Under the pieces are notes generated by a model. The model did not search any database and had not been told where the DNA came from. It saw nothing but the letters and a program-made list of their open reading frames with translations. From contig NZ_WEGL01000010.1 in the NCBI RefSeq assembly GCF_009604455.1, positions 186,001-250,000 of the forward strand: a stretch of DNA of 64,000 nucleotides, in the 5' to 3' direction. Both the position numbers and the translations under genes were made by a program. Source of the DNA: Streptomyces sp. RB17. GTDB taxonomy: Bacteria > Actinomycetota > Actinomycetes > Streptomycetales > Streptomycetaceae. Position 1 is the first letter of the stretch. Each line of letters begins with the position of its first letter. Shown one piece after another: positions 1 to 8,718 of this stretch.

Positions 1-906
1 GTGCTGGTCCTGGTCTACCTGGTGGCGAACACCGACTGGTCGAAGGTGCTGCACCACGGCGGCGGCTCCGCGGCCGCCGTGATCACCGGTGTCGGCATGA
101 TCGCAGCGGGCGGTGTCAGCTGGATCCCGACGGCTCCCGACTTCACCCGCTACCTGCCGCGCACGGCGTCCTCGAAGGCGATCGTGGGTACGGCGGTCGG
201 CGGTGCCGGCATCGTCGTGCTGCCCATGGTCCTCATGGGCGCGGTGATGGCGGTGTCGACGCCGGACCTGGCCTCGGCCACCGACCCGGTGTCCTTCCTC
301 GGCCAGATCCTGCCGACGTGGATCGCGGTGCCGTACCTGTTCATCGCGCTGATCGGCATGCTGCTGATCAACTCGATGTCGATGTACTCCGCGGGCTTCA
401 CCGCGCAGACCCTCGGCTTCAAGGTGCCGCGCCACTGGGCGGTCTCGGTGAACGCCGTGATCTCCCTGGCCTTCGGCGGTGTGCTGATGCTGGTGGCGAC
501 GAGCTTCATGGGCTCCTTCATCGCCTTCCTGTCGCTGCTGGCGGTCGCGTTCTCCGCCTGGGTCGGCGTCTTCGGCGCGGACATGCTGCGCCGCACCGAG
601 TACGACGGCGAGGCGATGACCGACACCACCCGCACCAGCGCCTACTGGTACAGGGGCGGCTTCTCCCCCGCCGCCGTGGCCGCCTGGGCGATCGGCCTGG
701 TGTCGGGCCTGATGTTCACGACCTCGGACTGGTTCACCGGCCCGCTCGCGAAGAACAACGTCATCGGCGAGTACGGCCTCGGCTGGGTCGCCACGATCGT
801 GATCTCGGGCCTGCTGTACCTGGCGCTGCCGAAGCCGGCGGTGACGAAGCCGACGGCGGTGGAGGCCGTCGAGCCGGCCGAGGAGCGCGCGACCGTCGAC
901 GCCTGA
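1..906 (+). CDS. NCS1-family purine/cytosine permease, 3' part (partial)
   Basis: This is the C-terminal ~300 residues of a nucleobase:cation symporter-1 permease, an inner-membrane protein that imports cytosine, purines, allantoin or related compounds. The reading frame is open from base 1, and the family is usually 450-500 residues, so the N-terminal helices lie outside the window; the GTG at base 1 is probably internal. About seven hydrophobic segments are visible. The motif GVSWIPTAPDFTRYLP (residues 38-53) is typical of the cytosine permease branch, as is the Asn-Ser-Met-Ser-Met-Tyr-Ser helix near residue 123. The tail is acidic and cytoplasmic. The exact substrate cannot be told from this part. 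Confidence 0.85.
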   Translation: MLVLVYLVANTDWSKVLHHGGGSAAAVITGVGMIAAGGVSWIPTAPDFTRYLPRTASSKAIVGTAVGGAGIVVLPMVLMGAVMAVSTPDLASATDPVSFLGQILPTWIAVPYLFIALIGMLLINSMSMYSAGFTAQTLGFKVPRHWAVSVNAVISLAFGGVLMLVATSFMGSFIAFLSLLAVAFSAWVGVFGADMLRRTEYDGEAMTDTTRTSAYWYRGGFSPAAVAAWAIGLVSGLMFTTSDWFTGPLAKNNVIGEYGLGWVATIVISGLLYLALPKPAVTKPTAVEAVEPAEERATVDA

Positions 907-1035
907 CGGACGTCAGCCGGCGCAGATCCTCCGGATCGAGCCGGAGGGCGCCCCGGCCCCGACCGGCTTCCGCCCGCGGATCGGTGGGTACGGCGTCGGT
1001 CATCCCGCGAGCCCGCCGCCCGCCCCCATGGCTAT

Positions 1036-1050
1036 CTGACGCTACGTCAG
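1036..1050. promoter_or_regulatory. Inverted repeat upstream of the LLM oxidoreductase gene
   Basis: The sequence CTGACGCTACGTCAG is a perfect 6-bp inverted repeat with a 3-bp spacer, about 45 bp before the ATG of the next gene. Position and form suit an operator for a TetR- or GntR-type repressor. No such regulator lies next to it. Confidence 0.4.
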
Positions 1051-1093
1051 CTACCGTCCCCCTCCACCGCATAGCACCGGAGGGGGACTTCCC

Positions 1094-2077
1094 ATGCCCG
1101 TCACGGTCGTCCGTTTCAACCTCGTCGCTCCCGGCGCCACCCCGGCCGCCCTCTCCGCCCGCTACCGGGCCGCCCTGGAAATGGCCGCGTACGCGGACGA
1201 GCACGGGATCAGCACCGTGCAGACCGAGGAGCACCACGGCGCCGACGACAACTGGCTGCCGTCGCCGTTCGCCTTCGCGGGCGCGGTGTTCGGAGCGACC
1301 CGCCGGATCGCGGTGACCGTGTCCGCGGTGATCGGCCCGCTGCACGACCCGCTGCGGCTGGCCGAGGAGATCGCCGTACTGGACCTGCTGAGCGGCGGAC
1401 GGCTGGTGACGGTGGCCGGGATCGGCTACCGGCCCGAGGAGTACGCCCTGTTCGACGTCGACTACAAACGGCGAGGCCGGCTCCAGGACGAGTTGCTGGA
1501 GACGCTGCTGAAGGCGTGGTCCGGCGAGGAGTTCGCCTACCGGGGCCGCATGGTACGGCTCACCCCGCGCCCGTACACCGACCCGCACCCCCTCCTGCTG
1601 GTCGGCGGCTCCTCCAGGGCCGCCGCCCGCCGGGCCGCCCGCCTCGGCCTGCCGTTCTTCCCGAGCGCGCACCTGCCGGAGCTGGAGTCCTCCTACAAGG
1701 AGATGCTCACCGAGTACGGCACCGAGGGCTGGGTCATGATGCCCGCGGCCGAGACTCCCCTGCTGCACATCGCCGAGGACCCGGACCGGGCGTGGGCGGC
1801 GTACGGCGAGCACTTCCTCCACGAGGCCCGGACCTACGCCTCCTGGCAGTCGGGCGGGGTTCGCTCGGCGGTGAAGTCGGCGGCCACGACCGTGGCGGAG
1901 CTGCGCGCGGAGGGCGTGTACCGGATTCTCACGCCGGAGGACTGCGTGGCGCTGGGTGCCGACAGTCTCGTCCTGCATCCGCTGGCGGGCGGGATGCCGG
2001 TGGAGGAGGGGTGGCGCAGCCTCACGCTCTTCGCGGAGCGGGTGCTTCCGGCGCTGGAGGATCGAGCCGCGCGATGA
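1094..2077 (+). CDS. LLM-class flavin-dependent oxidoreductase
   Basis: This 327-residue protein is a luciferase-like monooxygenase of the bacterial luciferase TIM-barrel superfamily; such enzymes oxidise or reduce small molecules with FMN or F420. The start is supported by a GGAGGGGG ribosome-binding site just before the ATG. The N-terminal half holds the typical TEEHH segment (residues 38-42), the AEEIAVLDLLSGGRL helix-turn (about residues 93-107) and a late VGGSSRAAARRAA cofactor-phosphate region (about 174-186). The substrate cannot be deduced. The 3' end overlaps the convergent HEAT-type gene by 56 bp. Confidence 0.85.
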   Translation: MPVTVVRFNLVAPGATPAALSARYRAALEMAAYADEHGISTVQTEEHHGADDNWLPSPFAFAGAVFGATRRIAVTVSAVIGPLHDPLRLAEEIAVLDLLSGGRLVTVAGIGYRPEEYALFDVDYKRRGRLQDELLETLLKAWSGEEFAYRGRMVRLTPRPYTDPHPLLLVGGSSRAAARRAARLGLPFFPSAHLPELESSYKEMLTEYGTEGWVMMPAAETPLLHIAEDPDRAWAAYGEHFLHEARTYASWQSGGVRSAVKSAATTVAELRAEGVYRILTPEDCVALGADSLVLHPLAGGMPVEEGWRSLTLFAERVLPALEDRAAR

Positions 2078-2459
2078 GGGTGCGGCCGAGCCGCTGGAGT
2101 TCCTCGTCGTGCTCGACGCTCTGGAATCTGCCGCCGCGCCGGGGCCGGGCCAACCGCTCGCGGAGCAGGGGCGGGGCCGGTGCCGCGAGGGGACCCATCC
2201 GGTCCAGGCGTACGAGGACGGCGGCCCGGTCGGGCGTGGCGTCGTCGGCGGTCAGCTCGAACGGGAACGGCAGACCGGGCGCCGTGGACGGGTACACACC
2301 GCCCTGGTGGTGCACCGCGCCGTAGAACCGGTCGAGTGCCTTGCCGCGATTCTCCGCGTCCGGGGAGCGCAGCGCCGTGAGCAGCGCCGGGACCTCCTGG
2401 GCCGTGCCGTACGCGTGGTCCATCGACGCCCAGTCGAAGTCATGGAGTCCGTCGAACAT
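2022..2459 (-). CDS. Truncated HEAT-repeat-like hypothetical protein
   Basis: About 145 residues beginning MFDGLHDFDWASMDHAYG. From memory, this N-terminus resembles that of much longer Streptomyces HEAT-repeat proteins, where the same segment (GAVHHQGGVYPST here) opens an alpha-solenoid of several hundred residues. Here the frame ends after one or two repeats and runs 56 bp into the convergent oxidoreductase gene, so it may be a remnant. The ATG at 2459 is preferred to an in-frame start at 2489 because the family begins there. No function can be assigned. Confidence 0.5.
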   Translation of the reverse strand: MFDGLHDFDWASMDHAYGTAQEVPALLTALRSPDAENRGKALDRFYGAVHHQGGVYPSTAPGLPFPFELTADDATPDRAAVLVRLDRMGPLAAPAPPLLRERLARPRRGGRFQSVEHDEELQRLGRTLIARLDPPAPEAPAPRRA

Positions 2460-2524
2460 GTGGATCACTGTGCCGGGCGGCACTGACAACGGGGGTGCGC
2501 CGTGGCGAGGGGCCGTACGACACC

Positions 2525-2563
2525 GCCGCCCCCGGTCCGGGCAGTGGCCGGACCGGGGGCGGC
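2525..2563 (-). terminator. Hairpin terminator downstream of glcP
   Basis: A perfect 16-bp G/C-rich stem (2525-2540 with 2548-2563) and a 7-base loop lie 60 bp beyond the glcP stop codon. There is no long T tract, as is usual in Streptomyces. Confidence 0.75.
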
Positions 2564-2623
2564 GGAGGGTACGAGGAGAGGGGCAGCGGGGACTTGGCCC
2601 TTCTCCTCGGGCTCACGGGGCGG

Positions 2624-4042
2624 TCAGCCCATCTCCTCCAGCGACTTGCCCTTCGTCTCCTTGACGAACTTCAGGACGAACGGGATCGAGAGCGCGGCGA
2701 AGACCGTGTAGATGACGTAGGTGCCGGAGAGGTTCCAGTCGGCCAGCGACGGGAAGCTCGCGGTGATGGCCCAGTTGGCGATCCACTGCGCGGCGGCGGC
2801 GACACCGAGCGCGGCGGCGCGGATCTTGTTCGGGAACATCTCGCCGAGCATGACCCAGACCACCACACCCCACGACAGGGCGAAGAACAGGACGAACACG
2901 TGGGCGGCGATCAGGGCGACCCAGCCCTGGGTGCTCGGGAGCCTGCCGTCGACGAGGTGGTACGAGAACGCCCAGGCCTCCAGCGCCAGGCCGACGGCCA
3001 TGCCGACCGAGCCGATGAGGGCGAGCGGCTTGCGGCCGACGCGGTCCACGAAGATCATCGCGATCACGGTGCCGATGATGTTGATGATCGACGTCGTGAA
3101 GGAGTAGAAGAACGAGTCCGCCGGGTCGACGCCGACCGACTGCCACAGCGTCGAGGAGTAGTAGAACGCGACGTTGATGCCGACGAACTGCTGGAAGACC
3201 GACAGACCGATACCGACCCAGACGATCGGCTTGAAGAAGAAGCCGCCGCCGAGCAGGTCCTTGAAGGTGGACTTGTGCTCGCTCTTCATCGCGTGCTCGA
3301 TCTCGGCGACGCGGGCGTCCAGTTCGACGTCCTTGCCCTCGACCTCGGCGAGGATCTCCTTGGCGCGCTCACGCTTGCCGACGGAGAGCAGGAAACGCGG
3401 GGACTCGGGGATCGCGAAGGACAGCATGCCGTAGAGGACGGCCGGGACGACCATGACGCCGAGCATGACCTGCCAGGCCTCCAGGCCCATCAGGTGACCG
3501 CGCTGGTTGCCGCCGGCGGCGTTGAGCAGGCCCCAGTTGACCAGCTGGGAGATGGCGATGCCGACGACGATCGCGGCCTGCTGGAAGGAGCCGAGCCGGC
3601 CGCGGTAGGCGGGCGGGGCGACCTCGGCGATGTAGGCGGGGCCGATGACGGAGGCCATGCCGATGGCGAAGCCGCCGACGATGCGCCAGAGGGCGAGGTC
3701 CCACAGGGCGAACGGGAGCGCGGAGCCGACGGCGCTGATCGTGAAGAGGACCGCGGCGATCTGCATGCAGCGGATGCGGCCGATCCGGTCGGCTATGCGG
3801 CCGGCGGTCGCGGCGCCGATGGCACAGCCGATCAGGGCGACCGCGATGACCTGGGCGAGGGCCGCGGAGCCGATGTCGTACTTGGTGCGGATGGCCTCGA
3901 CCGCGCCATTGATCACGGAGCTGTCGTAACCGAAGAGGAAACCGCCCATGGCGGCAGCCGCCGCGATGAAGATGACATGCCCGAGATGCTCGGGCTGAGC
4001 CGTCCTGGCTCCTGACGTAGGTGCCTGCGTTGTGCTGGTCAC
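2624..4042 (-). CDS. glcP: Glucose permease GlcP, MFS sugar porter
   Basis: A 472-residue major facilitator sugar porter that imports glucose with protons across the cytoplasmic membrane. Twelve hydrophobic segments are readable. Sugar-porter signatures are present: GFLFGYDSSVINGA in helix 1, a GRIADRIGR loop between helices 2 and 3, QQFVGINVAFYYSS in helix 7, and PESPRFL before the central loop. The start is the GTG at 4042, which has GAGGAG correctly spaced before it; in-frame codons further upstream lack a site and lie in the promoter. The neighbour smc supports identity with S. coelicolor glcP1 (known as the main glucose transporter there). A promoter and a LacI-like palindrome lie upstream. 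Confidence 0.9.
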   Translation of the reverse strand: MTSTTQAPTSGARTAQPEHLGHVIFIAAAAAMGGFLFGYDSSVINGAVEAIRTKYDIGSAALAQVIAVALIGCAIGAATAGRIADRIGRIRCMQIAAVLFTISAVGSALPFALWDLALWRIVGGFAIGMASVIGPAYIAEVAPPAYRGRLGSFQQAAIVVGIAISQLVNWGLLNAAGGNQRGHLMGLEAWQVMLGVMVVPAVLYGMLSFAIPESPRFLLSVGKRERAKEILAEVEGKDVELDARVAEIEHAMKSEHKSTFKDLLGGGFFFKPIVWVGIGLSVFQQFVGINVAFYYSSTLWQSVGVDPADSFFYSFTTSIINIIGTVIAMIFVDRVGRKPLALIGSVGMAVGLALEAWAFSYHLVDGRLPSTQGWVALIAAHVFVLFFALSWGVVVWVMLGEMFPNKIRAAALGVAAAAQWIANWAITASFPSLADWNLSGTYVIYTVFAALSIPFVLKFVKETKGKSLEEMG

Positions 4043-4113
4043 GGATATCTCCTCGGGCCACGGCAGCGCTGCCGTGTGGGGTGAGCCCTTCCAGGTGAGT
4101 CCTGAAGGTAAAA

Positions 4114-4123
4114 GCAACGTTGC
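4114..4123. promoter_or_regulatory. LacI/GalR-like palindrome at the glcP promoter
   Basis: GCAACGTTGC is a perfect 10-bp palindrome with the central CG typical of LacI-family operators. It begins three bases downstream of the proposed -10 box of glcP, so it would cover the transcription start. No LacI-family gene is nearby, so any regulator would act in trans. Confidence 0.5.
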
Positions 4124-4125
4124 AG

Positions 4126-4153
4126 AGACTATGCCTTCAAGTTTCGAAGTCAA
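4126..4153 (-). promoter_or_regulatory. Vegetative promoter of glcP
   Basis: On the minus strand, TTGACT (4153-4148) and TAGTCT (4131-4126) are separated by 16 bp, a good match to the HrdB-type -35/-10 consensus. The predicted start gives a 5' leader of roughly 75 bases before the GTG. Confidence 0.6.
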
Positions 4154-4243
4154 TAGTTCAGCACTGTGACCTTTTCGATGAGCCCGAGGCACTTAATGTT
4201 CACTTCTTGAACACGGAGGGAAGGTTGATCTTGAGTGGCGGCG

Positions 4244-7200
4244 CTAGCGAAGGCGCTGGGAGATGACCTTGGAGACGCCGTCGCCCTGCATCGACACGCC
4301 GTAGAGCGCGTCGGCGACCTCCATCGTGCGCTTCTGGTGCGTGATCACGATCAGCTGCGAGGCCTCCTGCAGCTCCTGCATGATCCGGATCAGCCGCTGG
4401 AGGTTGGTGTCGTCCAGTGCCGCCTCGACCTCGTCCATGACATAGAACGGGCTCGGCCGTGCCTTGAAGATCGACACCAGCAGTGCCACGGCGGTCAGCG
4501 AGCGCTCGCCACCGGAGAGGAGGCTGAGCCGCTTGACCTTCTTGCCGGGCGGGCGCGCCTCGACGTCCACGCCCGTGGTGAGCATGTTGTCGGGGTCGGT
4601 CAGGACCAGGCGCCCCTCGCCGCCCGGGAAGAGGCGGCTGAAGACGCCCTCGAACTCCCGGGCCGTGTCCCGGTAGGCCTCGGTGAAGACCTGCTCGACG
4701 CGCTCGTCGACCTCCTTCACCACCTGGAGCAGGTCGGCGCGGGTCTTCTTCAGGTCCTCCAGCTGCTCGCTGAGGAACTTGTGCCGCTCCTCCAGCGCCG
4801 CGAACTCCTCCAGCGCCAACGGGTTGACCTTGCCAAGCTGCTGGTACGCCCGCTCGGCGGCCTTGAGCCGCCGCTCCTGTTCGGCGCGGTGGAAGGTCCT
4901 GGGCTGGTTGCGCGGGTGCTCGGGGTCGTCCGGCAGCACCTCGCCCTCGGCCGGCAGCGAGGGCGGCACGGGCTGGTGCGGGCCGTACTCGGCCACCAAC
5001 CCCTCCGGTTCGACCCCCAGCTCCTCCAGCGCCTTGGTCTCCAACTGCTCTATGCGCAGCCGCTTCTCGGCGCCGAGCACCTCGCCGCGGTGGACGGAGT
5101 CGGTGAGTTTGTCGAGCTCGGCCTTGAGGTCGCGGCCCTGGGTGCGTGCGGTGCTCAGCTCCTGTTCCCGTCGCGCCTTCGCGGCCTCGGCGGCGGTGCG
5201 TTCCTGCTCGGCGCGGGCGAGGGACACCTCGATGTGCGCGAGCAGCTGCCGGGCGCCGGAGGCGACGGCCTCCGCCACGGCCGCCTCGTGCCGCAGTCGG
5301 GCGCGGCGCTGCTCGGCACGCACGCGTGCCTCGCGTTCCGCGCGGGCGGCCCGGTCGAGCGAGTCGGCCCGTCCGGCGAGCCCCTTCACCCGCTCCTCGT
5401 GGGTACGGACCTGGAGCCGGGCCTCCATCTCGGTCTGCCGGGCGTTGGCGCCGTCGGCGGCGAGCCGGTCGCGCACCGAGGTGTCCGGCTCGTCCTCGAC
5501 CGGCATCTCCTCGGCGACCGCCAGCCGCTCGGCGAGTTCCTCGGCCTCCTGTACGGCCCGGTCCAGCGCCTCCTGCGCGCGTGCGGCGGCCGCGGCCGAC
5601 CGCTCGGCCTCGCCCGCGGCGCCGCGTGCCTGTCCGGCCAGCCGGCCGAGCTGCTGGGCTACGGACGACTTCTCCCGGTCGGCGGCGCGGCGCCGCTCTG
5701 CGAGGTCTTCCACGCGCGCGGCGGCCTGCTTGCGGTGCTCGGCCGCCGTTCGCTGTGCCTCGGCCAGCTCCTCGCAGCGCACCGCCAGCTCGGTCAGCTC
5801 GGCAGCGGCCTCGTCGACGGAGGCCTGTACTTCCAGCAGGCTGGGCGCCCCGGCGGAGCCGCCGTGCGCGAAGTGCGCGCCGAGGAGGTCGCCTTCGGTG
5901 GTGACGGCGGTGAGTTCCGGGTGCGCGTAGACAAGGTCTTCGGCGTCCTCCAGGGTGCCGACGACCACGATTCCTCGCAGGAGGCGGTGGACGGCGGGCA
6001 TCAGTTCGGCGGGGCCACGGACCAGGTCGGCGGCGAAGCGCCCACCGGGGGGTGCCGTGCGCTCCGCGGGGAGGGCGGTGACCGAAAGTTCGGCGGCCGC
6101 GGGTTCGTCGTGGCTGAGCGCGCCGTTCCCCGCGCCCCTTTGGGGCGCTGCCCACGGCGTCGGCTCCACGGACCCCGCCAGCAACAGCGCTGCCCGGCCC
6201 CCGTCCTGCTTGCGCAGCATGCGGATCGCCTCGGCCGCCGATGCGGGGGTCGCCACGGCGATCGCGTCCGCCGCCGCGCCGAAGGCCGCTGCCAGCGGCA
6301 CCTCGTAGCCCGGGGTGACCGTCAGCAGCTCCGCCGCCGGGCCCAGGACTCCGGTGAGGCGGTCGCGGGCGCCGAGGAGTATGCCGGTGCCGTCCTTGCG
6401 GCGCAGACCCAGTGCGAGCGCCTCGTGGCGGGCCTGGGTCGCGGCGCGGGTGCGCTCGGTGGAGGTGAAGGCCTCGCGGGCCGCGCCGAGGGCCGCGTCG
6501 GCCTCCGTGAGCTGCCGCTTGGCCGCCTCGTGCTGTTCGGCCAGGTCCGCGTCGTCGGCGTCGAGGCCGTCCACCTCGGCCTTCAGGGCCTCGTACTCCT
6601 CCTGGGCCCGCACCGCGCGGTCCTGTGCCTCGTCGCGGGCCGTGGCCAGGCGGTCGATCTCGGCCTGTGCGGAGGCCGCCCGGGAGCGGGCCGCGTTGAC
6701 CTGGCCGGACAGCCGGGCCAGGCCCTCGCGGCGGTCGGCGATGGCGCGGGCGACGTCCTTCAGCCGGCGTTCCTCGACGGCCAGCTCCCGCTCCAGTTCG
6801 GCACGGTGGGCGACGGTGTCCTCCAGCGCGCGCTCGGCCGCCTCCAGGGCCGCCTCCAGCTCGGCCTCCTGCTCACGGATCCGGGCGGCCTCGCGCTCCA
6901 GATCCTCGGGGTCGCGGCCGCGCCGCTCGTCGGGGGGCGCGGACGTCGCGCTCTTCACGCGCGCGTCGGCCAGCGAGATCGTGCCCCGGACGCGTTCGGC
7001 CAGCTGGGACAGCTCGTACCAGGTCTGCTGGGCGCGCTGGAGGCGCGGCGTGAGCTGCCGTACCTCGTCCTCCAGGAGGCCCTCGCGCTGCAGGGCCTTC
7101 TTCAGCTCCTGCTCGGCCGCCTCCTTGCGCTCCTTCAGGGCGGCCTCGTCGGCGATCTCGGCCTTGAGGGCCTCGCGCAGCCGTACGAGGTCGTCGGCCA

Positions 7201-7888
7201 GCAGCCGCAACCGTGCGTCCCGCAGATCCGCCTGGATCACGGCGGCCCGTCGCGCCACCGCCGCCTGCCGGCCCAGTGGCTTCAGCTGGCGGCGCAGTTC
7301 GTCCGTCAGGTCCTGCACGCGCGAGAGGTTGGCCTGCATCGCGTCCAGCTTGCGCAGGGCCTTCTCCTTGCGCTTGCGGTGCTTGAGGACGCCGGCGGCC
7401 TCCTCGATGAAGGCGCGTCGGCCCATCGGGTCGGCGTGCAGGACGGAGTCGAGCTGGCCCTGGCCGACGATGACGTGCATCTCGCGGCCGATGCCGGAGT
7501 CGGAGAGGAGTTCCTGGATGTCCAGCAGACGACACGTGTCGCCATTGATCTGGTACTCGCTGCCGCCGTTGCGGAACATGATCCGCGTGATGGTGACCTC
7601 GGCGTACTCGATGGGCAGCGCCCCGTCGGAGTTGTCGATCGTCAGGGACACCTCGGCGCGGCCCAGCGGGGGGCGGCCGGTGGTGCCGGCGAAGATGACG
7701 TCCTCCATCTTGCCGCCGCGCAGCGACTTGGCGCCCTGTTCGCCCATGACCCAGCTGAGCGCGTCCACGACATTGGACTTGCCCGAGCCGTTCGGACCGA
7801 CGACACACGTGATCCCCGGCTCGAACCGGAGCGTGGTCGCCGAGGCGAACGACTTGAACCCGCGGAGGGTCAGGGCCTTGAGGTGCAC
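4244..7888 (-). CDS. smc: Chromosome segregation protein SMC
   Basis: A 1,214-residue SMC ATPase that, with ScpA and ScpB, compacts and segregates the chromosome. The N-terminal head carries Walker A GPNGSGKSN (residues 32-40) and the Q-loop region; the C-terminal head carries the signature LSGGERSLTAVALL and Walker B FYVMDEVEAALDD. Between them lie two long Glu/Arg/Ala-rich coiled coils flanking the hinge (roughly residues 490-680). The length is normal. Within the hinge, a stretch of about 20 residues matches a translated intergenic repeat (see 6092-6152). The GTG start gives MHLKALTLRGFKSF, the canonical SMC N-terminus. The gene is transcribed towards glcP and ends 201 bp before it. Confidence 0.97.
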   Translation of the reverse strand: MHLKALTLRGFKSFASATTLRFEPGITCVVGPNGSGKSNVVDALSWVMGEQGAKSLRGGKMEDVIFAGTTGRPPLGRAEVSLTIDNSDGALPIEYAEVTITRIMFRNGGSEYQINGDTCRLLDIQELLSDSGIGREMHVIVGQGQLDSVLHADPMGRRAFIEEAAGVLKHRKRKEKALRKLDAMQANLSRVQDLTDELRRQLKPLGRQAAVARRAAVIQADLRDARLRLLADDLVRLREALKAEIADEAALKERKEAAEQELKKALQREGLLEDEVRQLTPRLQRAQQTWYELSQLAERVRGTISLADARVKSATSAPPDERRGRDPEDLEREAARIREQEAELEAALEAAERALEDTVAHRAELERELAVEERRLKDVARAIADRREGLARLSGQVNAARSRAASAQAEIDRLATARDEAQDRAVRAQEEYEALKAEVDGLDADDADLAEQHEAAKRQLTEADAALGAAREAFTSTERTRAATQARHEALALGLRRKDGTGILLGARDRLTGVLGPAAELLTVTPGYEVPLAAAFGAAADAIAVATPASAAEAIRMLRKQDGGRAALLLAGSVEPTPWAAPQRGAGNGALSHDEPAAAELSVTALPAERTAPPGGRFAADLVRGPAELMPAVHRLLRGIVVVGTLEDAEDLVYAHPELTAVTTEGDLLGAHFAHGGSAGAPSLLEVQASVDEAAAELTELAVRCEELAEAQRTAAEHRKQAAARVEDLAERRRAADREKSSVAQQLGRLAGQARGAAGEAERSAAAAARAQEALDRAVQEAEELAERLAVAEEMPVEDEPDTSVRDRLAADGANARQTEMEARLQVRTHEERVKGLAGRADSLDRAARAEREARVRAEQRRARLRHEAAVAEAVASGARQLLAHIEVSLARAEQERTAAEAAKARREQELSTARTQGRDLKAELDKLTDSVHRGEVLGAEKRLRIEQLETKALEELGVEPEGLVAEYGPHQPVPPSLPAEGEVLPDDPEHPRNQPRTFHRAEQERRLKAAERAYQQLGKVNPLALEEFAALEERHKFLSEQLEDLKKTRADLLQVVKEVDERVEQVFTEAYRDTAREFEGVFSRLFPGGEGRLVLTDPDNMLTTGVDVEARPPGKKVKRLSLLSGGERSLTAVALLVSIFKARPSPFYVMDEVEAALDDTNLQRLIRIMQELQEASQLIVITHQKRTMEVADALYGVSMQGDGVSKVISQRLR
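6092..6152. repeat. Streptomyces-type GC-rich palindromic repeat inside smc
   Basis: The segment contains GTTCCCCGCGCCCC followed by a GGGGCGC arm. The same core occurs in two intergenic places in this window, near 33651-33710 and 55080-55142. Here it lies in frame within the smc hinge region and encodes about 20 residues, including QRGAGNGALSHDEPAAA. Confidence 0.6.
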
Positions 7889-8016
7889 GCCGCTGGACTC
7901 TACCGGGCGCCGCTATCTCACTCCACGAACACTCGCAACCCCACGGTTTCGCCATTGAACATGCAGGGCACACCGTACGTTAAAGACAGTGAAAGAATGC
8001 GCGGGACAAAGAAAGA

Positions 8017-8038
8017 AGGGACGCCGAAGCGTCCCTTG
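8017..8038 (-). terminator. Intrinsic terminator after the small coiled-coil gene
   Basis: A 9-bp perfect stem with a CGAA loop is followed, on the minus strand, by the T-rich run TTCTTTCTTTG. It lies 95 bp past the stop of the 67-residue protein gene and upstream of smc, so it separates the two units. Confidence 0.8.
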
Positions 8039-8133
8039 CAACTCTGACGGCCGGGTTGCGGTCGTCCGATCAACTGAGCGGTTGATTACGGCAGCCCGAT
8101 CGCTGCGACTGCTGTCGTGGAGCGATGCAGGGA

Positions 8134-8337
8134 TCAGGTGAGCGCAGGCTCCGCCTGGTGTGCGTCGATGCTCTCCATGATCCTGTCCTGAGAGGCGGCA
8201 GCCGTCAGCGCTTCGTTCTCCGCCTGGATCCGGACGAGCTCGGACTCCAGGTCCTGAACGCGCTGCTGCAGCCGTCGCATCTCGGCGAGGAGTCGAGGGT
8301 CGGAGCCGCCGACGTAACCGAGAAGCGCCTTTGCCAT
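8134..8337 (-). CDS. Small coiled-coil protein, 67 residues
   Basis: A short acidic protein starting MAKALLGYVGGSDPR, then about 30 residues of amphipathic helix rich in Leu, Glu and Gln (MRRLQQRVQDLESELVRIQA) suited to a parallel coiled coil. A GAGGACC site eight bases before the ATG supports this start over a longer frame. From memory it is conserved in Streptomyces next to smc, but I do not know a function. Its neighbours (smc, acylphosphatase) do not indicate a role. It has its own terminator. Confidence 0.8.
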   Translation of the reverse strand: MAKALLGYVGGSDPRLLAEMRRLQQRVQDLESELVRIQAENEALTAAASQDRIMESIDAHQAEPALT

Positions 8338-8718
8338 GATGGATGGTCCTCCACAATGAGTGACCGACCGATGCGGTGTGGGTCGTGAGGGATCGCACCC
8401 GCGGTGCTTGGCACATCCGGGTGTTGCTCTGCTGTTGCTCCATGCCAAACAGCTAAGGTGCGCGGGGCTTTCAGCGTCTCACCAAAAAGTTTGACGGTCA
8501 ACACGATCACGCCCCGTATTGGCGGGCAAACCGGGGCGCGCGGCCGGAAAATCGGCGGCGCAGCGAGTCATCCGGGGCCCTCAGGGCGTGGCGATCAGCT
8601 TTTCCTGCGGAGCCTGCCATGCCGGGCCGTTCTTGGCAACCACCAGGTCGTTTCTGCTGTACGCATGTGCTCCCGGCAGCTTCCTGTGCGCCGGCCTGCG
8701 CGCCTTTACAGAACCGGC
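8338..8718. other. Intergenic region between acylphosphatase and the coiled-coil gene
   Basis: These 381 bases hold no convincing gene on either strand. A 7-bp G/C stem (8510-8516 with 8532-8538) may end the acylphosphatase transcript. The dyad TTGACGGTCAA (8491-8501) contains a TTGACC box on the minus strand and is a candidate promoter or operator element for the coiled-coil gene. Confidence 0.5.

Noticed and set aside
4235..8047. A 1,270-codon open frame on the plus strand opposite smc
   Set aside because: High-GC codon use keeps the mirror frame open. The protein is low-complexity Leu/Gly/Arg text without domains, while the minus-strand frame is a clear SMC.
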